Positions 6,432-15,437 of a stretch of 42,113 bases of DNA are shown one piece after another. This DNA comes from Bryobacterales bacterium (GTDB lineage Bacteria; Acidobacteriota; Terriglobia; Bryobacterales; Bryobacteraceae), in contig PNAJ01000161.1 of assembly GCA_003170295.1 (NCBI GenBank), positions 1 to 42,113 on the forward strand, read 5' to 3'. The notes beneath the pieces were generated by a model, which made no database searches, was not told the origin of the DNA, and saw nothing but the letters and a program-made list of their open reading frames with translations. The translations under genes were made by a program, and so were the position numbers. Positions within the stretch are counted from its first letter, which is position 1. Each line of letters opens with the position of its first letter.

Positions 6432-9400
6432 TCAAAATTCAAGCCGGGCCTGAAACGAGATCATGCGAGGGGAGCTATCTCCGCCTAGCCCAACACCGAG
6501 CAGGCCTGTGGGCGGCGACGTGGTGAAGCTCAGGGCGCCGAAACCTGTCTGGGTGGATGGCTTGCCGGGGATACCCGCGTATCCGAGCACGGGAAGTCCA
6601 AAGTTCGGGTGATTCAATATGTTGAAAAATTGGCCATCCATGCGCAGTTTCACCCGTTCACTCAGAGTGAACCATTTTGTGAGGTACAGATCGCTCCACG
6701 TGAAATCGGGACCCCGCAGGGCATTGCGTCCCAGGTTGCCAAACTGGCAGTTCCGCGGCGTATCGCCGCCCACACAGGCTCCGGTACTGGGATCGACGCT
6801 GGAAACGAAGGCATCCGGGTTTAGCCACTGGATGGTGCCGGGCTGCGTGACACCCGGAATCGCTTGGTGCTGGTACAGGGGCACGTCTGCAACGACGCTC
6901 GCAAATTGCGGGCCACTGCCATTCACGATGCCGTTTCCATTCGCGGCATACGGCGCGCTTAGGACCGAGAATGGAATCCCGCTATGCCAAAACGCCGATC
7001 CGGACACCTGCCATCCGTTCAGCGCCTTGCCGAGGCGGCCTCGGAATCTGACCGGCAGATCATAGACATAACTGGCGGTGAGGTTGTGGCGCACATCGTA
7101 ATCGCAGGGGCCGCGATCTCGTTGAAGATCGCCGGGAATCGGCGAAAGAATTCCTCCCGCCGAAAACGGCAGGAATCCGCCGTTTGATACGGTATCGATG
7201 CAGTGGCTCCAGGTGTAGTTCGCCTGGACTTGGAATCCATGGCCCAGCCGCTTCTCGGCTGTCGTTTGCAGGCCGTTGTAGTGGCTGTTCGCTCCGGTCG
7301 CGAGTTGCGTCACGGTTCCGAATCTCGGATCGGCCGGTGCGCCGTAAGGGAAGGGCGCAAAGCAGCCTTGGCATGCCGTCTGATAACCATTCACCTGAGT
7401 GGTGTAGGGCTGGTTCACCGCGCGTGTGCCCACATACTGAACCCGCAGATTGATCGTGTTGCCGATCTGGTGTTCCAGAGCGAAGCTCCACTCGATGAAA
7501 TAGGGCGCGTGCAATTTTCCATCCGGCACGGCGGTAATTGCCACTGGCTGCAAACAAGTATTCGGATTCGAAAGCGCCGACGCGCAGGAAAGCTGGCCTT
7601 TCGCAAAGCCCGCGTTGAATATTTGATTTGCGGCGACGGTCGCATCGACGGCGCTGCCTGGTACTCCGGGCGCGATCGCGGTTCCTCCCACGGTGCCCAG
7701 GAGGCCACCCTGGAAGGTCTCGGAGTACGGAGGGTTCACGCCCACTAAATCGACAACGCTCGCGGGCAGCAAGTCGCTGAACAGGCCCAATCCGCTCCGC
7801 AGGACGGTTTTGGGCGCGATCTGAAAGGCAAGGGCGGTTCTCGGTTGAAGAATCGCGACCGGCGTTGACGCAAAGATGTTGGCGAGGCCGGTCTGGAGGA
7901 TTGCGCTGAGTGGCTGATTTACATCGTGAGAAATCGAGGCGAATGAGCCCGAAAGCCGTGCCACCGCGTCGTGCGGGTTCGCTGGATTGGAATTGTGAGT
8001 GGCGCGGATGCCGAAGGTCCACGTGAGCCGCTTCGCCACCTTCCAGGTGTCCTGGGCATACAGATCCAGGTTCAAAAAATTGTACGGCTCGGAGTTTGCG
8101 AGCGGAAATGTCTTGGACACGGTGGAAGCCACGCCATGGATGAATTGCGGCAGAGTCGTATAAGTGACCAGCGGAACGACGCCTTGCCCGAAGTCATAAT
8201 CATTCAGCCGGAGGATTCGGGTATTGGTTCCAAAGCGAAGCTCATGGGCTCCCGTGGTCCACGCCAGGTTGTCGTTAATGAAAAAACGGGCGGCCTTTCG
8301 TCCCTGCACCCACGAATTATCGATGCCGCCGATGGCCGAAAAAGGAGCGCCGGGGCCGTTGCCCTGGAGCGCGATGGGGAACGCGGACAGCGTCGCGGGA
8401 AAATCGCTGGGTCCGAACAGACTTTGGTACCAGGAGAACGCCGGATTGAAGTAGTTCACCAGCCTCGGGGAAAAGATGTGCGTGAAGCCGGCTGCGAAGG
8501 AGTAAAGCGGCTGCGGAGAGATGGCGTCGAACAAAGGGTTGATGGGGTCCGTGTAGGCGGCCTGCAAACCGGTGTCGACCTGGAACCGGTACCAGGTGGT
8601 GTTGTTCGCGTTGATGTTGTGATCGATGCGGGCAGTCTGGACCTGTTCACGATCGTCGCTGGAATGGGAGACGCTCTGACGATTGGCGCAACCGTTCCCG
8701 TTGGGAGGAACTCCCGCGGCCTGACTTTCGTCGCGATTGAACGGGCAGCCCAGAATGGCCAGCGGAGTTCCGGCCGTGCTTCCGTACAAGCGGAACATCT
8801 TCTGATAAAAGGGCACTAGTTGCGGCGCGGGCCGGTACGTGGAACCTGTCACTGTGTCGGTGCCACCCAGCGGCAGTTGTTGTAAGACGTAGCTCTGAAA
8901 AGCAGGAGTCGGAACGGTGGTGGCGGATACGATCGGCAGAGCAATGCGAACCCACTCGCCATCGAAAAAGAAGAACAGCTTGTTATGCAGGATCGGGCCT
9001 GCCACGCTGCCGCCGAAATGGTTCACGGTGGAGCGCGGTTTGTGATTTCCCGGCGTCGAATTGGTGAAGAAGTCGGCGGCATTGAATCTCGACCCGTTCC
9101 ATAGCTCGTACAGGTTTCCGTGAAACTGATTCGTGCCCGATTTGGTGACGTAGTTGATTTGCGACGCTCCATAGCGCCCCTGATCGACGGTGTAGGAAAG
9201 CGTATTGACCGTGACTTCGGCGATCGAATTGAGACCCAATACCAGATTCGTCGAGAGGCCGCTGTTCAGATTTGTGAGCGGGTCGTTGGTCTCGAGGCCG
9301 TCGACGATATAGCCATTGGCGAGGGACGGCAGACCGTTGAACTGGACGTTGCCGTAGCCATTGGTCCCGCCGACGAAGTCGTTGCCACTGCCGGCGGTAT

Positions 9401-9917
9401 TGATCAAAGCGCCCGGCGCAAACTGCAATGGATACGTCATGTCGCCACCAGGATTCGGGAGGTTCTCCAGCGCCCGGGCGTTGAGCGTCGTCGAGGTGTT
9501 CGGATTCTCCGGATTCACGAGGGGCGCGTCGCCGGTGACCGTCACCTCGCCTTTTGCCGAAGCCAGCTTCAGGATGAAGTTGACCGTTTTTTTCTGACCC
9601 AGGCCGGAGGAGACGGACTCGTTGATTTGCGGCTCGAAGCCCTCGACCTCGGCCTTGACCGAATATAAGCCCGGTTTCAATTGCGGGAAATTGAAGCGGC
9701 CGGAGTCGTCGGTCTTTGCGGTGCGCTTCGATCCTGTATCCGTTCCGACGATCGTGACGGCGGCGCCCGCGATGGCGGCTCCGCTGGGATCGACCACGGT
9801 GCCCACAATGGCGCTGGTGGTCTCTCCCTGGGCTTTCAGGCGTTGCGGGAAGCAAGTGACCGATGCCAGGCAAGCGAGGAGGGAGAGGGTGCGAGCCGGC
9901 AAATTGAAATAGGGCAC
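6432..9917 (-). CDS. Oar-like TonB-dependent outer-membrane receptor 1
   Basis: A 1161-residue outer-membrane protein. A signal peptide (hydrophobic TLSLLACLASVTCF, cleavage near the AQG at about 31) leads into a carboxypeptidase-regulatory-like beta-sandwich at about 36-115 (SAIVGTVVDPSGAAIAGAAV). A TonB plug-type region follows at about 130-260 (FNGLPSLANGYIVDGLETND, YVTKSGTNQFHG), then a long beta-barrel ending LEF, an aromatic last residue usual for barrel insertion. Acidobacteria carry many such Oar-type proteins, assumed to import glycans or peptides. The GTG start at 9917 has no ribosome site; an in-frame stop lies two codons upstream, while a strong GGAGGAG-ATG at 9960 is out of frame. 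So either the messenger is leaderless or one base is missing near the N-terminus. Confidence 0.85.
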   Translation of the reverse strand: MPYFNLPARTLSLLACLASVTCFPQRLKAQGETTSAIVGTVVDPSGAAIAGAAVTIVGTDTGSKRTAKTDDSGRFNFPQLKPGLYSVKAEVEGFEPQINESVSSGLGQKKTVNFILKLASAKGEVTVTGDAPLVNPENPNTSTTLNARALENLPNPGGDMTYPLQFAPGALINTAGSGNDFVGGTNGYGNVQFNGLPSLANGYIVDGLETNDPLTNLNSGLSTNLVLGLNSIAEVTVNTLSYTVDQGRYGASQINYVTKSGTNQFHGNLYELWNGSRFNAADFFTNSTPGNHKPRSTVNHFGGSVAGPILHNKLFFFFDGEWVRIALPIVSATTVPTPAFQSYVLQQLPLGGTDTVTGSTYRPAPQLVPFYQKMFRLYGSTAGTPLAILGCPFNRDESQAAGVPPNGNGCANRQSVSHSSDDREQVQTARIDHNINANNTTWYRFQVDTGLQAAYTDPINPLFDAISPQPLYSFAAGFTHIFSPRLVNYFNPAFSWYQSLFGPSDFPATLSAFPIALQGNGPGAPFSAIGGIDNSWVQGRKAARFFINDNLAWTTGAHELRFGTNTRILRLNDYDFGQGVVPLVTYTTLPQFIHGVASTVSKTFPLANSEPYNFLNLDLYAQDTWKVAKRLTWTFGIRATHNSNPANPHDAVARLSGSFASISHDVNQPLSAILQTGLANIFASTPVAILQPRTALAFQIAPKTVLRSGLGLFSDLLPASVVDLVGVNPPYSETFQGGLLGTVGGTAIAPGVPGSAVDATVAANQIFNAGFAKGQLSCASALSNPNTCLQPVAITAVPDGKLHAPYFIEWSFALEHQIGNTINLRVQYVGTRAVNQPYTTQVNGYQTACQGCFAPFPYGAPADPRFGTVTQLATGANSHYNGLQTTAEKRLGHGFQVQANYTWSHCIDTVSNGGFLPFSAGGILSPIPGDLQRDRGPCDYDVRHNLTASYVYDLPVRFRGRLGKALNGWQVSGSAFWHSGIPFSVLSAPYAANGNGIVNGSGPQFASVVADVPLYQHQAIPGVTQPGTIQWLNPDAFVSSVDPSTGACVGGDTPRNCQFGNLGRNALRGPDFTWSDLYLTKWFTLSERVKLRMDGQFFNILNHPNFGLPVLGYAGIPGKPSTQTGFGALSFTTSPPTGLLGVGLGGDSSPRMISFQARLEF

Positions 9918-9922
9918 ACTTA

Positions 9923-9928
9923 ATTATA
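9923..9928 (-). promoter_or_regulatory. Candidate -10 element of receptor 1
   Basis: TATAAT on the minus strand lies six bases before the GTG start at 9917, which would place the transcript start at or next to the start codon and make the message leaderless. No good -35 element is visible at 16-18 bases. Confidence 0.35.
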
Positions 9929-9987
9929 GCTAATGAACTGCTCTTAATCGTAGCTTCCATGGGCTCCTCCAGAATCTGGCGACACTG

Positions 9988-10899
9988 TCAGCGCGGGCGG
10001 ACGGCCAGGGCGTTTTGCAGGAATAGGGCGATGGATTCGGTTAGGGCTCGGGGGTAGTCGGTGCGGGCCATTGCGAGGGCTTGGCGGCGCAGCAGGCTGT
10101 GGCCGGTTACGCGCATTACGTGGAAAAAGCGATTCGAGCCGCGGAGGGCGAAGCCGGGGAGGATGGAATAGGCGAATCCGGATTCGACCATACTTTTAAT
10201 CGCCTCGGTATCGTCGGCTTCCATGATTACGCGGGGAGAGATTCCGGCGTGGAGGAAAAACTGGTCGATGATGGAGCGCATGTTGCTCCGCTTGGGATAG
10301 AGCACGAAAGACGCTCCGGCAAGCTCCTCCAATCCGATGGCCCCGACACCTCTGCCGGGGACGCGGGCGTGGGAGGGGCGCAGTATTAGAAGTTCCTCCT
10401 CGAACAGCGGGAGGATTTTGAGCTGCTCATTGGTGACGGGGAGGGAAATGAGGCCAAGGTCGAACTGGCGGGAGAGCAGGCCGGCGACGATCTCCTCGGT
10501 TTGAGAGACGGTGACATGAATTTCGGTGCCGGGGTACTTGTTCTTAAGCAATCGCAGAGGGCGGCCGAGGCGGTGAATCAGAGTGGTGGCTCCGGTGGCG
10601 AAGCGGAAAGGGCGGATGTCGCGGTCGGGATCGTTTTCAAACTCCTGCTCGATTTGCCGGACCTGTTTCATAACGCTGCGGGCATGCTCGGCGAGGCGGT
10701 GGGCGTTGGGAGTGGGCTGGAGGTGCTTGCCGGCGCGGATGAACAGCTCGGTGCGCAGCTCGGCGGCCAGATTGTGAAGTTGCAGGCTGACGGCGCCGGG
10801 GGTGATATACATTTTATGGGCGGCGAGGGTGACGCTGGAGGTATCCATTACGGCGAGGAAAAGCTCGAGTTGGCGAAGATCCATGCGCGCGACTCCCAT
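9988..10899 (-). CDS. LysR family transcriptional regulator
   Basis: A 303-residue LysR-type regulator. Residues about 6-65 form the winged helix-turn-helix (MDLRQLELFLAVMDTSSVTL, then AAHKMYITPGAVSLQLHNLA with ELFIRAGKHLQPTPN), followed by the linker helix and a two-lobe effector-binding domain at about 95-295 (ATGATTLIHRLGRPL; FDLGLISLPV; ESGFAYSILPGFAL). The start may be 10899 or the ATG at 10884 (MDLRQLE), which is the usual family start; both have purine-rich sequence upstream. It is divergent from receptor 2 with operator-like repeats between them, so it probably controls that receptor and itself. The effector is unknown. Confidence 0.9.
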   Translation of the reverse strand: MGVARMDLRQLELFLAVMDTSSVTLAAHKMYITPGAVSLQLHNLAAELRTELFIRAGKHLQPTPNAHRLAEHARSVMKQVRQIEQEFENDPDRDIRPFRFATGATTLIHRLGRPLRLLKNKYPGTEIHVTVSQTEEIVAGLLSRQFDLGLISLPVTNEQLKILPLFEEELLILRPSHARVPGRGVGAIGLEELAGASFVLYPKRSNMRSIIDQFFLHAGISPRVIMEADDTEAIKSMVESGFAYSILPGFALRGSNRFFHVMRVTGHSLLRRQALAMARTDYPRALTESIALFLQNALAVRPR

Positions 10900-10917
10900 T
10901 CCGTTCCTGGGGGATCG

Positions 10918-10948
10918 TTTAGTTTTACTAAATATAACATTCAGTTAT
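10918..10948. promoter_or_regulatory. Tandem inverted repeats, probable LysR-regulator operators
   Basis: Two adjacent inverted repeats lie between the divergent LysR and receptor genes: TTTAGT/ACTAAA (10918-10923 and 10927-10932) and ATAAC/GTTAT (10934-10938 and 10944-10948). The second has the T-N11-A-like layout of LysR sites. They lie directly upstream of the -35 element at 10955, the usual place for an activating LysR tetramer. Confidence 0.6.
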
Positions 10949-10954
10949 CGGGCT

Positions 10955-10983
10955 TTGACAACACCGCCAAAGAAGCGTATCTT
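10955..10983 (+). promoter_or_regulatory. Promoter of receptor 2
   Basis: A near-consensus sigma-70 promoter: TTGACA (10955-10960), a 17-base spacer and TATCTT (10978-10983). The transcript would start near 10990, leaving a leader of about 36 bases with AGAGGGGTGA before the ATG at 11027. Confidence 0.65.
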
Positions 10984-11026
10984 CCTGCGTAAGAGCGGTC
11001 TCGCAATTTTAAAGAGGGGTGAAGTT

Positions 11027-14000
11027 ATGATCTATGTGGATCCACGCAAGGCGATTCTTGCGGGCTTTATGGCGGTGACGGCCGCGCTGTATCCGTCGCT
11101 GGCGCACGGGCAGGCGGTCGCGGTTGCCGAAGTGGAGGGGGTGGTTTCCGACTCATCCGGCAAAGTGATGGTGAACGTATCCGTCACGCTGATCCAAGTG
11201 GAGACGCAGGCGATCCACGCGACCATCACCGATGTGCAAGGTCATTTTTCCATCGGAAATCTTCCGCCTGGACCGTACGTGCTTGACGTAAAGTCGGCGG
11301 GCTTCAAGGACTACAGGCAAACCGGGATCATTTTGCAAGTGGGCCGCACGATCGGGATCAACGTCACGTTGACCATCGGCTCAGTGACCGAGACCGTCGA
11401 GGTGTCCGCGGACGCTTCCATGGTGGAGACCAAGGACAGCGCTATCGCGCAGGTGGTGGACTCGAGAAAGGTGGTGGACCTGCCGCTCAACGGCCGCAAC
11501 CTGACCCAGTTGCTGACGCTAGTCGGCGGGGGCACGACGACTCCAGGCGGCGATCTGGTCGGCAGTAAGAACATTCAGGGATCGCAAGGTTCGGGCACGT
11601 TCTCGGTGGGAGGCGGACAGGCGAACGGCGTCAACTACCTGCTGGACGGCGGCGACAACAACGACAACTTCAGCAACGTCAATCTGCCCCTTCCGTTTCC
11701 CGACGCAGTGCAGGAATTCAGCGTGGAGACCAACGCCGTGCAGGCGCAGTTCGGCCTTCATCCGGGCGGAGCGGTCAACGTCGTGACGAAGTCCGGCACC
11801 AACGCGCTTCATGGCGACCTGTTCGAATTTCTGCGCAATTACGATCTCAACGCTCGGCCGAAGGGGCTGGTGCAGCAAAGCGGTTCCGTCTCGCAGCCGG
11901 TGCGCGACTCGCTGAAACGCAATCAATTCGGGGGCACGGCCGGGGGAAAGATCATCCGCGACAAGCTGTTCTTCTTCGGCGGATATCAGCAGACAACGCA
12001 GCGCAGCAACCCGGGGACGATCCAGGCGCACGTGCCGACGGCGTTGACGTCGGTGGGGAATTTCTCAGTGGAAGACGCGGCGACTTCGGCGGGCGGGTGC
12101 CAGAAAGCCGCCATCACTTTGAAGGACCCGACGACGGGGACTCCCTTCCCGAACAGCACTATTCCGGTCTCGCACTTCGATGCGGCGGCGGTAAAGCTGC
12201 TCACCAAGTATATTCCGACCTCGACCGATCCCTGTGGGCTGGTTCTTTACGGACAGCCGGCCAACAATCCGGACTGGCAGGCGATCGGCCGCGTCGACTA
12301 TGTGATCAGCCCAAAGCACCTTTTCTACGGCCGCTATACAATTTACAACTACACCGCGCAGGCCTTCTTCAACGGGACGAACGCGCTGACAACGGGACCG
12401 AATCCGGGTGCTCGCGACGAGACGAACAGCGTCACTTTCGGCGATACCTATACGTTCAGCGCCACCCAAGTGAATTCGTTCCATGCCACGTTCAACCGGC
12501 GCGCCGACAACCGCGGGTCGGCCCCGAACCTGTTCGGACCGCAGGCGCTGGGCATCCAAAACTTTGCCGATAACATGTCGGACACGTACATGCAGATCAC
12601 TGTCAGCAACTACTTCAACGTGGCCTGCGGGACCTGCGCTCCGGGATACTTCAACGACAATACCTATCAACTTTCCGACGATTACCAGATGACCAAGGGC
12701 AAACACCAGCTGGGCTTCGGCGTCGACTGGCGCAAACTGGAGTTCAACTCGCTGAATAACCAGCAGTCGAACGGCCAGTGGAGCTTCACTGGCAGCAGCA
12801 CCGTCAACACCGGCGACTCGCTGGCGGATCTGGAGCTCGGGAAACTGGCCGGCCTAACCGATGGAAATGCGCTCTCCGACTACATGCGGCAAAAGGTTTT
12901 CGCCGGGTATGCGCAAGACACCTACCGCGCCAATGCGCATTTGACCATCACCGCGGGCGTTCGCTGGGAGCCGTACAAGCCCGCGATCGACAAGCAATGC
13001 CGCGGCAACCAATTCTCCCTGCCCGAGTTTCTAGCGGGCTATCACAGCACGGAATATCCGAACGCTCCGGCGGGCCTGTTGTTCGGCAAGGATTCGCCCA
13101 ATGCTAACGGATGCGCATTCGCCAATTCTCACGTGGCGGACTTTTCCCCGCGCCTGGGCATGGTTCTCGATCCCACCGGCAGCGGAAAGCAGACCATCCG
13201 CGCGGCGTTCGCGCTGATACACGAGAACCTGGAGTTGTTCTATCCGGAACGCTGGACCACCAATCCTCCCTACGCTTCCTCGGTCCAACTGGGCACGCAA
13301 GCGGGGCCGTTCTCTAATCCGTGGCAGGGTTACGTATCGCCCCTGGGCGTGGCCGGCGATCCGTTTCCGGGCGCCTCGATTTTCCCCTCGCAGGGAACTT
13401 ATGTGAGCATTCCGCCGAACGTGCCGGTCGAGTACACCATGCAGTGGAACCTCAGCTACCAGCGGCAAATCGCGAAGGACTGGCTGGCAACGGCAACCTA
13501 CGTCGGCAGCAAGACGAACCACATTCCGGGTGCGAACGAGATCAACATGCCGCAGCCCAGCCCGACGGCGACAACCTCGAACGAACCGGCCCGCCGTACG
13601 CTGACGCTGCTGAACCCGGCACAGGGCGCTTACTACAGCTCCATCATCCAGACAGACGCCGGCGCAACATCCAGCTACAACGGCTTGCTGCTGAAGGCGG
13701 AACACCGGTTCGCGAAGAATTACTCGTTGCTGGTGAACTATACCTGGTCGCACTGCATCAGCACCGTTGACTTCGGCGGCGAGCTGGCCGGCAACAACTA
13801 TCAGAATCCCAACAACCGCAATGCCGAGAAGGGCGATTGCAACTTCGACCGCCGGCAGATCTTTAACACCACGATGGTCGTCACGAGTGCCGGAGTCGGG
13901 CAAGGCTTCCTCAGAGGGTTCACGAAGGGTTGGCAGCTTGCGCCGCTGGTCAGTCTGAACAGCGGCCAGCCGTTCTCGATCACCGATGGAACGGACGTAG

Positions 14001-14398
14001 GGTTGACCGGCGTCGGGAGTGACCGCCCCAACGTTGTGCCTGGAGTGGTTTCCATGCCAGGTACCTTCCTTCAATATTTCAACACCGGAGCCTTCGCTGG
14101 GAGTTGCGCCCTAGCCGCCTATAAGAGCAATCCCTATTGCCAGGTTCCGGGGACCTTTGGCAACGCCGGGCGCGATATCTTCCACGGTCCGGGCACGATC
14201 CAGTGGGATATGGCGATCAGCCGTATCTTCCATATTAAGGAGCGTTGGAGCACGGAAATCCGCGGGGATTTCTTTAACATCATGAACCACGCTAACTTGG
14301 GCGGTCCGTCGAGCGGGATAAACAGCTCCACCTTCGGGCAAATCACCGGCTTCAGCGGGCCGCGATTGATTCAGCTCGCCATGAAGGTATACTTCTAG
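11027..14398 (+). CDS. Oar-like TonB-dependent outer-membrane receptor 2
   Basis: A 1123-residue outer-membrane receptor. The signal peptide (MIYVDPRKAILAGFMAVTAA, cleavage after about AHGQA) is followed by a carboxypeptidase-regulatory-like domain at about 35-115 (GVVSDSSGKVMVNVSVTLI). A plug domain with PLNGRNLTQLLTLVGGGTTT and NVVTKSGTNALHGDLFEFLR extends to about 290, and the barrel ends in MKVYF with a terminal phenylalanine. It is similar in plan to receptor 1 but clearly diverged (for example the PLNGRN motif is here only). The start at 11027 follows AAAGAGGGGTGAAGTT; an upstream in-frame start would overlap the LysR gene. Control by the divergent LysR regulator is likely. Ligand unknown. 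Confidence 0.9.
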   Translation: MIYVDPRKAILAGFMAVTAALYPSLAHGQAVAVAEVEGVVSDSSGKVMVNVSVTLIQVETQAIHATITDVQGHFSIGNLPPGPYVLDVKSAGFKDYRQTGIILQVGRTIGINVTLTIGSVTETVEVSADASMVETKDSAIAQVVDSRKVVDLPLNGRNLTQLLTLVGGGTTTPGGDLVGSKNIQGSQGSGTFSVGGGQANGVNYLLDGGDNNDNFSNVNLPLPFPDAVQEFSVETNAVQAQFGLHPGGAVNVVTKSGTNALHGDLFEFLRNYDLNARPKGLVQQSGSVSQPVRDSLKRNQFGGTAGGKIIRDKLFFFGGYQQTTQRSNPGTIQAHVPTALTSVGNFSVEDAATSAGGCQKAAITLKDPTTGTPFPNSTIPVSHFDAAAVKLLTKYIPTSTDPCGLVLYGQPANNPDWQAIGRVDYVISPKHLFYGRYTIYNYTAQAFFNGTNALTTGPNPGARDETNSVTFGDTYTFSATQVNSFHATFNRRADNRGSAPNLFGPQALGIQNFADNMSDTYMQITVSNYFNVACGTCAPGYFNDNTYQLSDDYQMTKGKHQLGFGVDWRKLEFNSLNNQQSNGQWSFTGSSTVNTGDSLADLELGKLAGLTDGNALSDYMRQKVFAGYAQDTYRANAHLTITAGVRWEPYKPAIDKQCRGNQFSLPEFLAGYHSTEYPNAPAGLLFGKDSPNANGCAFANSHVADFSPRLGMVLDPTGSGKQTIRAAFALIHENLELFYPERWTTNPPYASSVQLGTQAGPFSNPWQGYVSPLGVAGDPFPGASIFPSQGTYVSIPPNVPVEYTMQWNLSYQRQIAKDWLATATYVGSKTNHIPGANEINMPQPSPTATTSNEPARRTLTLLNPAQGAYYSSIIQTDAGATSSYNGLLLKAEHRFAKNYSLLVNYTWSHCISTVDFGGELAGNNYQNPNNRNAEKGDCNFDRRQIFNTTMVVTSAGVGQGFLRGFTKGWQLAPLVSLNSGQPFSITDGTDVGLTGVGSDRPNVVPGVVSMPGTFLQYFNTGAFAGSCALAAYKSNPYCQVPGTFGNAGRDIFHGPGTIQWDMAISRIFHIKERWSTEIRGDFFNIMNHANLGGPSSGINSSTFGQITGFSGPRLIQLAMKVYF

Positions 14399-14479
14399 AT
14401 CGGGAATCGCCCGCGCCCCGCGGTACACTCAGGGGCGGGGGTGCGACGAAGGTCTCGCGCCCCTCGAAGCAGGGAAAGC

Positions 14480-14555
14480 GGGCCCTTAGCACAGCGGTTA
14501 GTGCAGCGGACTCATAATCCGTTGGTCGATGGTTCGAATCCATCAGGGCCCACCA
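14480..14555 (+). tRNA. tRNA with CAT anticodon, probably Ile2
   Basis: A 76-base cloverleaf with encoded CCA. Acceptor GGGCCCT (14480-14486) pairs with AGGGCCC (14545-14551); D stem GCAC/GTGC; anticodon stem GCGGA/TCCGT around loop CTCATAA (anticodon CAT, 14513-14515); T stem GATGG/CCATC around TTCGAAT. The acceptor beginning, the TTGGTCG after the anticodon stem and the GACTCATAATC loop are more like the isoleucine tRNA that is modified to lysidine-34 than elongator methionine, but the sequence alone does not prove it. Confidence 0.93.
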
Positions 14556-14573
14556 GTTTGCTAATGTCCGAGT

Positions 14574-15437
14574 ATGTATCTCGCTCTCAACGGCGTGCCG
14601 ATCGGCGGCAATCTATCCTGGCCGGAGTTCGCGCGGCTCGCTTCCTCGACGGGATTTGGGGGCGTGGACCTGATGCTCGGCCCTGCCATGGGAGAGGGCG
14701 TCGAGCGCACACGCAACCTGCTGGCTGAGCTTCATCTGCGGCCGTCTTTCGCCAGTCTCCCGGTGGAGTATCGCAAGGATGATGCCGCGTTTCGCGCTGG
14801 CCTTTCGAAGCTGGAGGACGCGGCGCCCTTCTGCGCCGCCATCGGTTGCCCGCGCCTGATGACGTACCTGTTATCGTCCAGCGAAACTCCTAAGGACGAA
14901 CTTCGCCGCTTGTACAAGCAACGCCTCTCGGAGTGTGCCAGCATTCTGGCCCGTTCTCATTGCCGCCTGGGACTCGAGTTTCTGGGGCCGGTCCACATCC
15001 GCAAACAGTTTCCGCACGAGTTTATTTGGAAGATGAACGACATGCTCGAATTCGCGAAGGAGTGCGGGTCCAACGTAGGGCTCACGCTCGACGCCTGGCA
15101 TTGGCATCACGCCGGGGGCAGCATCGCCGATATTCTCGACGCGGGAAAGGATCGCATTGTCGTGGTGCATTTTGACGACGCGCCGGATCTTCCGCCGGAC
15201 CAGATTCGCGACAATCAGCGTCTGCTGCCGGGCGAAGGGATCATCAATCTGACTGGTTTTTTGCAGGCGCTCGAAAAAATAGGCTACGAGGATTCATTGA
15301 GCGTCGAAGTCTTCGGACGCGGCCTCAAGGAAATGCCGCCTGAGCGGAGCGCGAAGCTTTGTCTCGAATCGAGCGTGGCCGTGTTCAAGAAAGCCGGCGT
15401 GCCTATTCGAGCATATGCTGCATCTGCGCGAAGATGA
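14574..15437 (+). CDS. Sugar phosphate isomerase/epimerase-like TIM barrel protein
   Basis: A 287-residue protein of the AP-endonuclease-2-like TIM barrel family, which includes xylose isomerase-like sugar isomerases and epimerases. Likely metal ligands sit at the ends of strands: E135 (LGLEFLGP), D173 and H176-H179 (TLDAWHWHH), H199 (VVVHFDDAP) and E245 (LSVEVFGRG). There is no signal peptide, so it acts in the cytoplasm; its substrate is unknown. It starts 18 bases after the tRNA and may be transcribed with it. Its last 35 bases overlap the 3' end of the convergent tadC gene. Confidence 0.82.
   Translation: MYLALNGVPIGGNLSWPEFARLASSTGFGGVDLMLGPAMGEGVERTRNLLAELHLRPSFASLPVEYRKDDAAFRAGLSKLEDAAPFCAAIGCPRLMTYLLSSSETPKDELRRLYKQRLSECASILARSHCRLGLEFLGPVHIRKQFPHEFIWKMNDMLEFAKECGSNVGLTLDAWHWHHAGGSIADILDAGKDRIVVVHFDDAPDLPPDQIRDNQRLLPGEGIINLTGFLQALEKIGYEDSLSVEVFGRGLKEMPPERSAKLCLESSVAVFKKAGVPIRAYAASARR

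Noticed and set aside
8983..9960. Long minus-strand frame starting at a strong ribosome site, inside receptor 1
   Set aside because: Its protein is Arg/His-rich nonsense, typical of an out-of-frame reading of a high-GC gene. Only the start site itself was kept as a finding.
13031..14074. Antisense frame of 347 codons within receptor 2
   Set aside because: Shadow of high-GC coding sequence; composition and lack of any motif argue against a gene.
14405..14445. GCCCC...GGGGC stem after receptor 2 as a terminator
   Set aside because: Stem of five pairs with a 12-base loop and no T-run; not better than chance in such GC-rich DNA.
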